Below the pieces are notes generated by a model that saw nothing but the letters and a program-made list of their open reading frames with translations, did not search any database and was not told the origin of the DNA. Of a stretch of 57,245 nucleotides of DNA, positions 1 to 8,347 are shown piece after piece (within the stretch, counting starts at the first letter, position 1; each line of letters opens with the position of its first letter). The DNA comes from an uncultured Treponema sp. (GTDB lineage Bacteria > Spirochaetota > Spirochaetia > Treponematales > Treponemataceae), in NCBI GenBank assembly GCA_945915085.1, contig CAMEET010000002.1, positions 1 through 57,245 of the forward strand, in the 5' to 3' direction. The position numbers and the translations under genes were made by a program.

Positions 1-85
1 TCCATAAATTTGAATTATATCAAAAAAATGATTATGTTTAAAGTGTGATTTTTTTGCGAAAATTTTTTGAGTATTTTTGATTGAA

Positions 86-190
86 GTGTGCGCTTCCGTG
101 TGCAGCACTTCATAAACTAGGATTCGATGTATCATTGCGATTCACAACTTTGCGATACACATAAATGTATCGCACTGACGCGAAGTATTA
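86..190 (-). repeat. Palindromic 5' leader element, copy 1 (upstream of 203 gene)
   Basis: cgtgtgcagcacttcataaactaggatt ... tcgcactgacgcgaagta then RBS. Confidence 0.65.
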
Positions 191-202
191 TCAGGAGGAA
201 AA

Positions 203-1057
203 ATGAATCTATTAGCTATTTATGAATTGCCATTTTGGTCGGCCTTTTTGATTTTTATTTTGTTTTCTTTTATCGGCTGGATTTCTGAAGTAATTTATGT
301 GGGCGTAACTTCTGCGCATAAATTTGTGAACAGGGGATTTTTGTACGGTCCTTTGTGTCCTGTTTACGGCTTTGGCGGAGTGATGATTTTGATGCTGCCT
401 CCTTCGCTCTACAAAACATGGATTCCTCTGTTTTTTGCTTCGATGATTTTGTGTACAATCGTGGAATATTTTGTAAGCTGGCTCATGGAAAAACTTTTTC
501 ACACGAGGTGGTGGGATTATTCGCATTACAAAATTCAGTTAAACGGAAGAATCTGCCTTTTGAATTCGATACTTTTTGGATTTTTGGGAGTTGCCGTCAT
601 TCATTTTGTTTATCCTTTGATGATTGATTTACTAAATTCTCTTGGGCAGACTTTGATTAATATCAGCGGAATGATAATACTTGCTGTTTTGTCTGTGGAC
701 ATATTTTTTACTGTCCGTAAACTTGTAGATTTTGCAAATGTGATGAAAAAGCTCAAGGAATTTGGCGAAACTTTGAATTCTCATTATGGTCAGGAAGAAT
801 GGTTCAAAAAAGGTTCCTTTATGGAGATGATAAATTCTGTAATTGAAAGAGCGGAAAACCGTACAGAAGAATTCAGTCAGAAAATTCTTGAAAAAATTGA
901 CAAAGTGCAGAATCTGCATCTTCCGAGTGTTGAACCATTTCTTAAAAAATTCCCTTCGATTAAAAGTACAAAATATAAAGAAGAATTGAATATGATTAAG
1001 GAAAAAATTCATCAGAAAATTGAGGCTGCAAAAAATGCAAAAACTAGAAAAAAATAA
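203..1057 (+). CDS. Membrane protein of the putative ABC-transporter type IV / CmpB-like family (PF06541-like)
   Basis: ORF with RBS aggagg; conserved pattern FIGWISEVIYVG...NRGFLYGPLCPVYGFGG...EYFVSWLMEKLFHTRWWDYS...NGRICL. Confidence 0.8.
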   Translation: MNLLAIYELPFWSAFLIFILFSFIGWISEVIYVGVTSAHKFVNRGFLYGPLCPVYGFGGVMILMLPPSLYKTWIPLFFASMILCTIVEYFVSWLMEKLFHTRWWDYSHYKIQLNGRICLLNSILFGFLGVAVIHFVYPLMIDLLNSLGQTLINISGMIILAVLSVDIFFTVRKLVDFANVMKKLKEFGETLNSHYGQEEWFKKGSFMEMINSVIERAENRTEEFSQKILEKIDKVQNLHLPSVEPFLKKFPSIKSTKYKEELNMIKEKIHQKIEAAKNAKTRKK

Positions 1058-1086
1058 TTCAGTTCAATTGGAGTGAGATTTTATGA

Positions 1087-1216
1087 GTTTAAACCCGGCA
1101 AGGTGTATGGAGTGCCACCGAAGGTGTTCTGGAGTGAAGCGCAGCGAAACGGAAGAATGGAGCGATAGCGGAAGCACGGAACACACCGGTTTTGCGAAGC
1201 AAAATGCCTGAAAAAA
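1087..1216 (+). repeat. GC-rich hairpin-array repeat, copy A
   Basis: About 130 nt near-identical (4 differences by eye) to 20165-20294. Confidence 0.92.
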
Positions 1217-1305
1217 AAATTAAGAAAATCTCCTATTGTCTTGTAATTTTTGATGTAATATAATGTAACTTGATAGAAGAAAACCGAATATTTTTAGGAG
1301 TTTTT

Positions 1306-2799
1306 ATGGATTTGAGTAAATTACAGAACGGTAGTGATATTCGCGGTGTGGCTGTGGAAGGCGTTGAAGGCGAAAATGTTAATTTAACTGAGCAGATTGC
1401 ACGGCAGATTGGGTGTGCGTATGTGAGTTGGCTTGAAAAAAAGAGTGGAAATTTGGCTTGCAGTTTAAAGATTGGTGTGGGACGTGATTCCAGAGTATCC
1501 GGACCTGCTCTGGCTGATGCTTTGATTGAAGGTATGGTTAGTGCCGGTGCTACTGTTATTGATTGCGGTATGGCGACTACTCCTGCGATGTTTATGTCGA
1601 TTGTGTTTGAGGAAACTTATTATGATGGCGCTGCGATGATTACAGCCAGTCATTTGCCTTTTAATCGTAATGGAATCAAGTTTTTTGATCCTGAAGGCGG
1701 TCTTGAACATGATGATATTACTGAAATTTTGAATTTGGCATCGCTTTTGAATCCTGCGAAGGTTCCCGGAAATGTTCAGACTTTTGATTTGCTTTCTGTG
1801 TATGCTGATTATCTGAAAAATAAAATTTCTCAGGCTTTGGGCGGCGGTGATAAACCTTTGGACGGGCTTCATATTGTTGTGGACAGTGGAAATGGTGCGA
1901 GCGGATTTTTTGTGGATAAAATTTTGCAGCCGCTTGGTGCTGATACAAGTGGAAGTCAGTTTTTGGAACCTGATGGTATGTTCCCAAATCATATTCCTAA
2001 TCCTGAAAATAAGCAGGCTATGGAAGCTATCCGTGAAGCTGTTTTGAAAAATAAGGCTGATTTGGGGCTTATTTTTGATACTGATGTGGATCGTATGTCT
2101 GCTGTTTTGTCTGACGGTAGTGAAGTGAATCGTGACAGCATTATTGCGATGATTTCGGCTATTTTGGCTCCTTATTATCCTGGTTCTACGATTATTACTG
2201 ATTCTGTAACTTCTGATCGTTTGACTTACTTTTTGCAGGATGTTTTGGGATTGAAGCATTTGTGCTATATGCGCGGTTACAAAAATGTTATCAACAAGCA
2301 GAAGGAATTAAATGCTAAGGGAATTATTGCGCCGCTTGCTATGGAAACTTCTGGTCATGGAGCTTTGAAAGATAATTATTATTTGGATGATGGTGCTTTC
2401 TTGGCTGTGAAACTTGTGATTGCTTTGGCTCAGGCTGCAAAGGAAGGTAAAAAACTTGACAGTTTGATTGAAAAGTTGCCTCCTCTTGTGGAAGAAGCTG
2501 AATTCCGTTTTAAAATTCAAGGTGATGATTTTAAGGATTATGGAAAATCTGTGCTGGAAGAATTCAAAAAACGTGCGGCTGAATGTGGTTATGATATGCC
2601 TGAATCTTTTGAAGGTGTGCGTCTTTCGTTCAAAGGGGAAGATGTGCAGGGTTGGATTTTACTCCGCTTGAGTCTGCATGATCCTGTAATGCCTATGAAT
2701 ATTGAAGGTGGCCGCAAAGGCGATTTGGATAAATTGAAGGCAATTGCAAAAAAACTAACTGATGGCTTTGACAGGTTGGACAGAAAAGTGCTTGATTAG
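1306..2799 (+). CDS. Phosphohexomutase (phosphomannomutase/phosphoglucomutase family)
   Basis: NGSDIRG N-terminus, ITASHLPFNRNGIKFF phosphoserine loop, DTDVDR metal loop; ATG at 1306 with upstream aggag. Confidence 0.88.
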   Translation: MDLSKLQNGSDIRGVAVEGVEGENVNLTEQIARQIGCAYVSWLEKKSGNLACSLKIGVGRDSRVSGPALADALIEGMVSAGATVIDCGMATTPAMFMSIVFEETYYDGAAMITASHLPFNRNGIKFFDPEGGLEHDDITEILNLASLLNPAKVPGNVQTFDLLSVYADYLKNKISQALGGGDKPLDGLHIVVDSGNGASGFFVDKILQPLGADTSGSQFLEPDGMFPNHIPNPENKQAMEAIREAVLKNKADLGLIFDTDVDRMSAVLSDGSEVNRDSIIAMISAILAPYYPGSTIITDSVTSDRLTYFLQDVLGLKHLCYMRGYKNVINKQKELNAKGIIAPLAMETSGHGALKDNYYLDDGAFLAVKLVIALAQAAKEGKKLDSLIEKLPPLVEEAEFRFKIQGDDFKDYGKSVLEEFKKRAAECGYDMPESFEGVRLSFKGEDVQGWILLRLSLHDPVMPMNIEGGRKGDLDKLKAIAKKLTDGFDRLDRKVLD

Positions 2800-2835
2800 T
2801 TTTTTTTGAATCAATTTGAGTTATAAAAGTGATTG

Positions 2836-3279
2836 TTATTTTTTTAGAGAAACGTGCTTTCTAAACTGCTTTGTGCAGGGTAGGAGGCACGTTTTTTTTG
2901 TGGATTGGTGTGAAAAAAGGGGACAGACCTTGGTTTTTGACCTTGGGAAAACAGGGACAGACCTTGGTTTTTCAATGCAGTGAGTTATAGTATATTTTCC
3001 TTCGCTTCCCCATGCACCCCTATTGTGAGGAACAATCACCACACAACCAATGCGGCAAAGTGCGTGTGAAATATCGTCATTTCTGGCTGTTCCAGGAAAA
3101 CCGTGAAGCATAATCACGCAGGGATGAGGTTTTTCAATATTACTCGACGGCCACATAATTTCACCGTAGATATGAGAACCGTTGCTTACAAAATCAAGAG
3201 TTGTATAATCTGGCAAAGCTGTCGGATCCAGATTTTCATCATCTGCAAATAAATTTTCAAGTTTTAATCTACTCATCAA
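2836..3279 (-). pseudogene. Truncated alpha/beta hydrolase; 3' part replaced by two GGGACAGACC repeats
   Basis: N-terminal about 95 aa look like an alpha/beta hydrolase (PHPCVIMLHGFPGTARNDD...VVIVPHNRGAWGSEGKY); then the reading frame runs into repeat sequence (EKPRSVPVFPRSKTKVCPLFS). Confidence 0.7.
2850..2899 (+). terminator. Rho-independent terminator after phosphohexomutase
   Basis: aaacgtgc ... gcacgttt stem followed by T tract (aaacgtgctttctaaactgctttgtgcagggtaggaggcacgtttttttt). Confidence 0.7.
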
Positions 3280-4432
3280 TCACCTCGCTTATAATTCCGC
3301 CACCAATAATCACATTATCTTTATAAAGTACAACCGATTGTCCCGGAGTAATGGCATTCTGTTTTTCAAAAAAAGAAATCTTCCATTTGGGAGTTTCATT
3401 TGCAGCACCTTTTACTTTTTCAACCTGACACAAAGCACCCTTACTGCGCAATCGAATCTTTCCCCATGCTTCCACCACAGAATCCGGAACCACATTTCCA
3501 ACCCACACAAAATCTTCAGCATACAAAACCGAAGCCAGAATATCAGCCTTTTCTGCCAGAACAATCTCATTTTTTTGCGCATCAATTTTTTTTACATACA
3601 AAGGTCTTGTAGATGAAATTCCCAATCCACGCCGCTGACCAATCGTGTAATATTGCAAACCTTTGTGTTGCCCAAGGACGACACCATCAGAATTAACAAA
3701 ATTTCCGGGAACAGTTTCCTTGTCAGAAAAAAGAGCATCAAAATAACAGTCATCCACAAAATCCTGACTTTCCTTTTTATCAGCTGCATCAAGCCCTGCT
3801 TCCTTCGCAAGCTTAAACACTTCCGATTTTTTCATAAAAGCAAGCGGAAAACGAACCTTCTCCAAAAGATTAGAATCAAGCCGATACAAAAAATAAGTCT
3901 GGTCTTTCAAATCATCCAACGCACAGGCAATCATAGCAGGTCTTTTGTCAGTTCCCCAAATTCCTTCCACAGGACGCACCACCATCGCATAATGCCCCGT
4001 ACAAAAATAATCATAACTAATATCAAGTTTTTTAAGACCTTCAAGCAAAGCACCAAATTTTATAAAACTGTTACACCTGATACAAGGATTCGGTGTTTTA
4101 CCAGAACGATACTCCTTCGTAACATAATCAAGAACCTGCCTGTTGTACTCACCGCTCACATCAATCACATGATACTCAATACCAGTTTCGGCACAAAATT
4201 TTCTGCAAGCATCAATATCTTCTTTTTCGTTAGGACTGTAACACGCATCATGAAAAGGTTTTTCCGCCTGAACAAGAGGAATATGTCCATCCCACAAAGA
4301 CATAGTCACTCCAATCACATTGCAACCTCTTTTTTTCAACAGAAGAGCCGTCAACGTCGAATCTACACCACCAGACAGCCCCACTACAACAGTCGAACCA
4401 GATTCCGGCAAATCCAAAGGCACATATTTCAT
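3269..4432 (-). CDS. mnmA: tRNA-specific 2-thiouridylase MnmA
   Basis: VVVGLSGGVDSTLTALLLKKRG; NPCIRCNSFIKFG; TGHYA; KDQTYFLYRL; IGQRRGLG. Confidence 0.95.
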   Translation of the reverse strand: MKYVPLDLPESGSTVVVGLSGGVDSTLTALLLKKRGCNVIGVTMSLWDGHIPLVQAEKPFHDACYSPNEKEDIDACRKFCAETGIEYHVIDVSGEYNRQVLDYVTKEYRSGKTPNPCIRCNSFIKFGALLEGLKKLDISYDYFCTGHYAMVVRPVEGIWGTDKRPAMIACALDDLKDQTYFLYRLDSNLLEKVRFPLAFMKKSEVFKLAKEAGLDAADKKESQDFVDDCYFDALFSDKETVPGNFVNSDGVVLGQHKGLQYYTIGQRRGLGISSTRPLYVKKIDAQKNEIVLAEKADILASVLYAEDFVWVGNVVPDSVVEAWGKIRLRSKGALCQVEKVKGAANETPKWKISFFEKQNAITPGQSVVLYKDNVIIGGGIISEVIDE

Positions 4433-4483
4433 AAAATTTCCTTAAAAAAAGTAACTCATATAATTATAAACATCAGGGTGTTC

Positions 4484-4580
4484 CCGCCTGCGGCGGTCGC
4501 TACGTTCCAGGTTCCGCTATCGCTCCAGCCGCTTCCCTCGCTTCGCTCAGTCCAGTGGCCGGCTTCGCCGTCTTTCACAT
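4484..4580 (-). repeat. Diverged GC-rich hairpin-array repeat between promoter and mnmA
   Basis: gtgttcccgcctgcggcgg...ttccgctatcgctcca...ggccggcttcgccgtc; shares gtgttcc and ttccgctatcgctcca with reverse complement of copies A/B. Confidence 0.55.
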
Positions 4581-4622
4581 CGCTAACACATTTTTTCCAA
4601 TTGAAAAAGCAAACTACAAATA

Positions 4623-4660
4623 TTTATACACTTTTATTACCAAGTATATCAATAGGTAAT
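4623..4660 (-). promoter_or_regulatory. Predicted mnmA promoter (TTGATA-18-TATAAA) overlapped by dyad operator attaccaagtatatcaataggtaat
   Basis: Minus strand ATTACCTATTGATATACTTGGTAAT...TATAAA; same dyad occurs twice at 6793-6867. Confidence 0.55.
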
Positions 4661-4795
4661 AAAAACATGGACAGACCTCACTGTTTCATTCAATCCCCTA
4701 CTAGTACAACGTTCTGTAATAAAAATTTCACGAGACAGTGAGTATAAACGGCTTGACGCGGACATATCAAAACCTTTCAAAAGTTCAAACTTTCT

Positions 4796-5452
4796 TCAAG
4801 TTTTTGATTTTAGAGAACTTTTTTCTCCAATAAACTGAATCAACTGTACAAATACAATCAGAATAATCACAGTTGAAGTCATGAGCGGAGTGTTAAACCT
4901 CTGATATCCGTAAGTCAGAGCAATGTCACCAACTCCCCCACCACCAACAGCACCTGCCATTGCGGTTGCACCAAGTAATCCTACAGTTCCAGTAGTTATG
5001 CCAAGAACAATTCCACCTTTGGCTTCGGGCAATACAAATTTAAAAACAGTCTGTAAAGTGTTTGCTCCCATTGCCTGAGCTGCTTCGATTATTCCGCCGT
5101 CCACTTCCAGAAGTGCAGTTTCAATCAATCTTGCAAGATATGGTGCAATGTACGCAGTAAGAGGAACAAGAGCCACCGTAGAACCAACTCGGGTTCCTAC
5201 AATAGCTTTCGTCAAAGGCATAATGTACACAATCAAAATTATAAAAGGCACACTTCGAATAATATTTATAATCGTTCCAACAATTTTATTTACAACAAGA
5301 TTTTCATTAATTCCGCCTCTGCGCGTAACAAAAAGCAGAACTGCCAGCGGAAAAGCAATAATCAACCCGAAAATCAGGGACAGACCTAACATATAAACCG
5401 TTTGCCCGATTCCAAGCCAGATTTTTGCCGCACTTATTCCAAAAATTGTCAT
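4796..5452 (-). CDS. metI: Methionine-type ABC transporter permease MetI
   Basis: MetI-like membrane protein (NIIRSVPFIILIVYIMPLTKAIVGT, EAAQAMGANTLQTVFKFVLPEAKGGI, GAVGGGGVGDIA); ATG at 5452 with ggagg. Confidence 0.9.
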   Translation of the reverse strand: MTIFGISAAKIWLGIGQTVYMLGLSLIFGLIIAFPLAVLLFVTRRGGINENLVVNKIVGTIINIIRSVPFIILIVYIMPLTKAIVGTRVGSTVALVPLTAYIAPYLARLIETALLEVDGGIIEAAQAMGANTLQTVFKFVLPEAKGGIVLGITTGTVGLLGATAMAGAVGGGGVGDIALTYGYQRFNTPLMTSTVIILIVFVQLIQFIGEKSSLKSKT

Positions 5453-5505
5453 CTCAAACCTCCACACATTATTTTTGTTGCAATTTACAATTCCTGTTCT
5501 CAAAT

Positions 5506-6528
5506 CTAAAAATTCACCTCGATTTTTGGAACATTATGTTCTTCAAAAAATCTATCAGCAGCTTCTAATTGAGGTCTGTCCCCTGTTATCTGCACAGTTT
5601 GAAAACCGACAACTTTTCCTTCAAGCTCAGTTACCGTTCCAAACAAAATAGAAATATTCACACCAGTTTCTTTGATTGCAAGCGACATAATCGGATCATC
5701 CGCATTTTTTCCATCAAAACGAAGCCGCACAACTTTTTGTGGTTCTTTATATTCCTGAATATATTTTTTAACACTTTCAGGCAGACGATCATTAATAACC
5801 GTTCTTATAAATCCTTTTGTAGTTTCAGTCTGAGGATTTCCAAACACATCAATTACGCTACCAGTTTCTACAAGCTGCCCTTTTTCCAGAACTGCAACTT
5901 TGTTACAAACCTGCTGAATTACATTCATCTGATGAGTAATCATCAAAACAGTAACATTCAGTTCTCGGTTAATTTTTTTGATAAGTTCCAGAATGGAATC
6001 TGTCGTCCTTGGATCGAGTGCCGATGTTGCTTCATCACAAAGAAGAATCTCAGGATTCAAAGCAAGAGCTCTGGCAATTCCAACTCTCTGTTTTTGACCA
6101 CCGCTTAACTGTCTCGGCAAAGCTCCAGACTTATCCTAAAGTTCAACAAATTTTAAAAGTTCATTCACTCTGGCAACAATTTTATCTTTTTTCCAATGAT
6201 TCAGTTCAAGCGGAACAGCAATATTTTGAAAAACAGTTTTGCTTTCCAGAAGATTGAAATGCTGAAAAATCATTCCAATGTTTTTTCGAAATTTACGGAG
6301 GTCTGTCCCCTTTAACTCAGAAACATTTCTGCCGTTTACCGTTACAGTTCCACCAGTTGGAATTTCCAAAGCATTTACCATTCTCACCAAAGTAGATTTA
6401 CCGGCACCAGAAAATCCGATTACACCAAAAATATCTCCTTTTTCAATGGTAAGTGAAACATCCTGTAATGCATGGACATCAGAATGTTTTGTTTTAAATG
6501 TTTTATAAATATTTTTGAATTCTATCAT
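5506..6528 (-). pseudogene. metN: Methionine-type ABC transporter ATPase MetN, interrupted by an in-frame TAG
   Basis: Two ORFs (6136-6528 and 5506-6120) read as one MetN in the same frame: ...[52 protein letters not shown]; Walker A GFSGAGKSTLVRMVN; C-terminal NIL-like domain. Confidence 0.85.
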
Positions 6529-6626
6529 TTTTTCACCTTTATAAATCAAAGTGATAATGGACGAACCTTTCGTATAAAACAAGTGGCATCTTCTGATGCT
6601 TTTTAATGAAGAAAATATCAAGTATT

Positions 6627-6752
6627 TTTTTTGGGGTGGCTTTTTGCTTCGCAAAAAACAGGCTTTTCGCACTTCGCCGACTAACCGCGGCTCATCCCTA
6701 CGCATACGCTTCGGGACTGCCTTCGGCAGGTGCTACAATCCTTGCCACAGTT
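6627..6752 (-). repeat. GC-rich repeat, second subtype
   Basis: ggtggctttttgcttcgcaaaaaacaggctttt ... tacgcttcggNactg ... tacaatccttgccacagttta, shared with 51897-52027. Confidence 0.85.
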
Positions 6753-6792
6753 TACCCCTCGACATTTCTCCTTCCAATTCTACAATCATATT

Positions 6793-6867
6793 CTTACCTA
6801 TTGACTTAATAGGTTTATAATGATATGTTATTTATACAATCTATTACCTACTATGTCAATAGGTAAT
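6793..6867. promoter_or_regulatory. Divergent promoter/operator region between metNI and M20 amidohydrolase
   Basis: Plus: cttacctaTTGACTtaataggttta with extended -10 TGATATGTT; minus: attacctaTTGACAtagtaggtaat with 17 bp spacing to TATAAA. Confidence 0.6.
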
Positions 6868-6919
6868 AGCATTTTTTGAAAATACTTTACTACCCTTTTT
6901 ATGGAGATTTGGAGGAATT

Positions 6920-8110
6920 ATGAGCATTTTAGAAGAAGCTTTTGAACTTAAAAAATATATGGTAAATCAAAGAAATTATTTCCATTCACATCCAGAACTT
7001 GGGTTACAGGAATTCAACACATGCCTTCATATAGAAGAAGAATTAAATAAACTTGGAATCAAAAATTACAGAGTCGCAGGCACAAATGTAATTGCAGAAA
7101 TTGATTCTAATCGGCAGGATTCTAATAATCTAGGTCGAAATCAGCAAGGTCGTACCCTGTTTTTACGAGCAGACATAGACGCGCTTCCAATTCAAGAAAA
7201 AAACGAAGTCCCATATAAAAGTCAAAACGATGGAATCATGCACGCCTGCGGTCACGACGGACATGCAGCATATTTACTTGGAGCTGCCAGATTAATATTA
7301 CAACATAAAGATGATTTTTCTGGAAAAGTAATTTTGGCTTTTCAGGCAGCCGAAGAAATTGGTAAAGGAGCACGTGATATTATAGAAGCTGGAATTCTAG
7401 ACGATGTTGACAGAACTTTTGGAATCCATTTTGCTTCAGGAATGAAAGTTGGAACGTATGGTATCAAAACAGGACCTGATATGGCAAGCTGCGACAGATT
7501 CCACATAGTCATACATGGAAAAGCAGCACACATCACAACTCCCCAAAATGGATCAGACTCACTTTTCATAGGAGCATTAATTACAGCACAATTACAGACA
7601 GTCGTAAGCCGTCTTATTTCACCAGTTGAAGGTGGATTGATAGGTGTTGGAAGATTTTCATCAGGTACAACTTATAATATAATCCCATCCGAAGCCGAGT
7701 TGGAAGGAACAATCAGAGCATTCAGTTCAGAAAGCCGCCAAAAACTTCGTGAAGCAGTCCGCACAATTGCAAATAATGTTGCTTCAGAATATGGAGCTAC
7801 AGTGGATATCAATATAGAAGATATTTGTGATCCTTGCACAAATCCTGCAAAGACAGCTTCCGAAGTATATAATTCAGCAGTCAAACTTGTACCACAAGAA
7901 CAAGTCATCACTAACATGGATAAACGCTTTGGTTCAGATAACTTTGCCGACTACAGCAGAAAGGCACCAGGTACGTATGTACATGTCGGTTCTTCAGACA
8001 GTGCCGACACTAGCGCACCACATCATAACGAATATTTCGATTTGGCAGAAGTCAGCTACTCATACGCAGCCGCCCTTGCTGTCCAATATACATTGGATTA
8101 TTTAAAATAA
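6920..8110 (+). CDS. M20-family amidohydrolase (IAA-amino-acid / N-acyl-amino-acid hydrolase-like)
   Basis: SHPELGLQEFNT; ADIDALPIQEKNEVPYKS; MHACGHDGHAAYLLGAA; AAEEIGKGARD. Confidence 0.9.
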   Translation: MSILEEAFELKKYMVNQRNYFHSHPELGLQEFNTCLHIEEELNKLGIKNYRVAGTNVIAEIDSNRQDSNNLGRNQQGRTLFLRADIDALPIQEKNEVPYKSQNDGIMHACGHDGHAAYLLGAARLILQHKDDFSGKVILAFQAAEEIGKGARDIIEAGILDDVDRTFGIHFASGMKVGTYGIKTGPDMASCDRFHIVIHGKAAHITTPQNGSDSLFIGALITAQLQTVVSRLISPVEGGLIGVGRFSSGTTYNIIPSEAELEGTIRAFSSESRQKLREAVRTIANNVASEYGATVDINIEDICDPCTNPAKTASEVYNSAVKLVPQEQVITNMDKRFGSDNFADYSRKAPGTYVHVGSSDSADTSAPHHNEYFDLAEVSYSYAAALAVQYTLDYLK

Positions 8111-8123
8111 TTTTTTTAATCAA

Positions 8124-8286
8124 GGTCTGTCCCCATTTTTTACAACCTTTCCTCAGTCACAAACTCAAAACTGCCCCCTATACATTGAAAATCAACTTTT
8201 TTTTCAATATAATAAAAATTGTTCTAGTAAAACGAGGTCTGTCCCCATTTAAATTTCCTTTATTCATTTAAATCAAGGTCTGTCCC
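8124..8286 (+). repeat. Three direct copies of AAGGTCTGTCCCCATT-type repeat
   Basis: ggtctgtccc at 8124, 8236 and 8277, all followed by ccatt(t). Confidence 0.9.
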
Positions 8287-8347
8287 CATTTTACGCCTTA
8301 TATACCCTTTTTTAAAATTTTCCTCAAAAATTATTTCAGGAGAAAAT

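Noticed and set aside
1465-2259. 264-aa minus-strand ORF opposite phosphohexomutase
   Set aside because: Shadow ORF antisense to a strongly conserved gene; no recognisable domain or RBS.
4683-4712. gttgtactagtaggggattgaatgaaac (minus strand) resembles a CRISPR direct-repeat end (GGATTGAA..AAC)
   Set aside because: Only one copy, no spaced repeats and no cas genes; it lies between inverted ctcactgt/acagtgag arms and could simply be a terminator-like region after metI.
3653-4741. 362-aa plus-strand ORF antisense to mnmA
   Set aside because: Lies opposite a clear mnmA gene, with atypical composition (Ile/Thr/His/Arg-rich); a shadow ORF.
6529-6705. N-terminal extension of metN (MRRDEPRLVGEVRKACFLRSKK...)
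   Set aside because: Reads through the GC-rich repeat; MetN proper starts at 6528.
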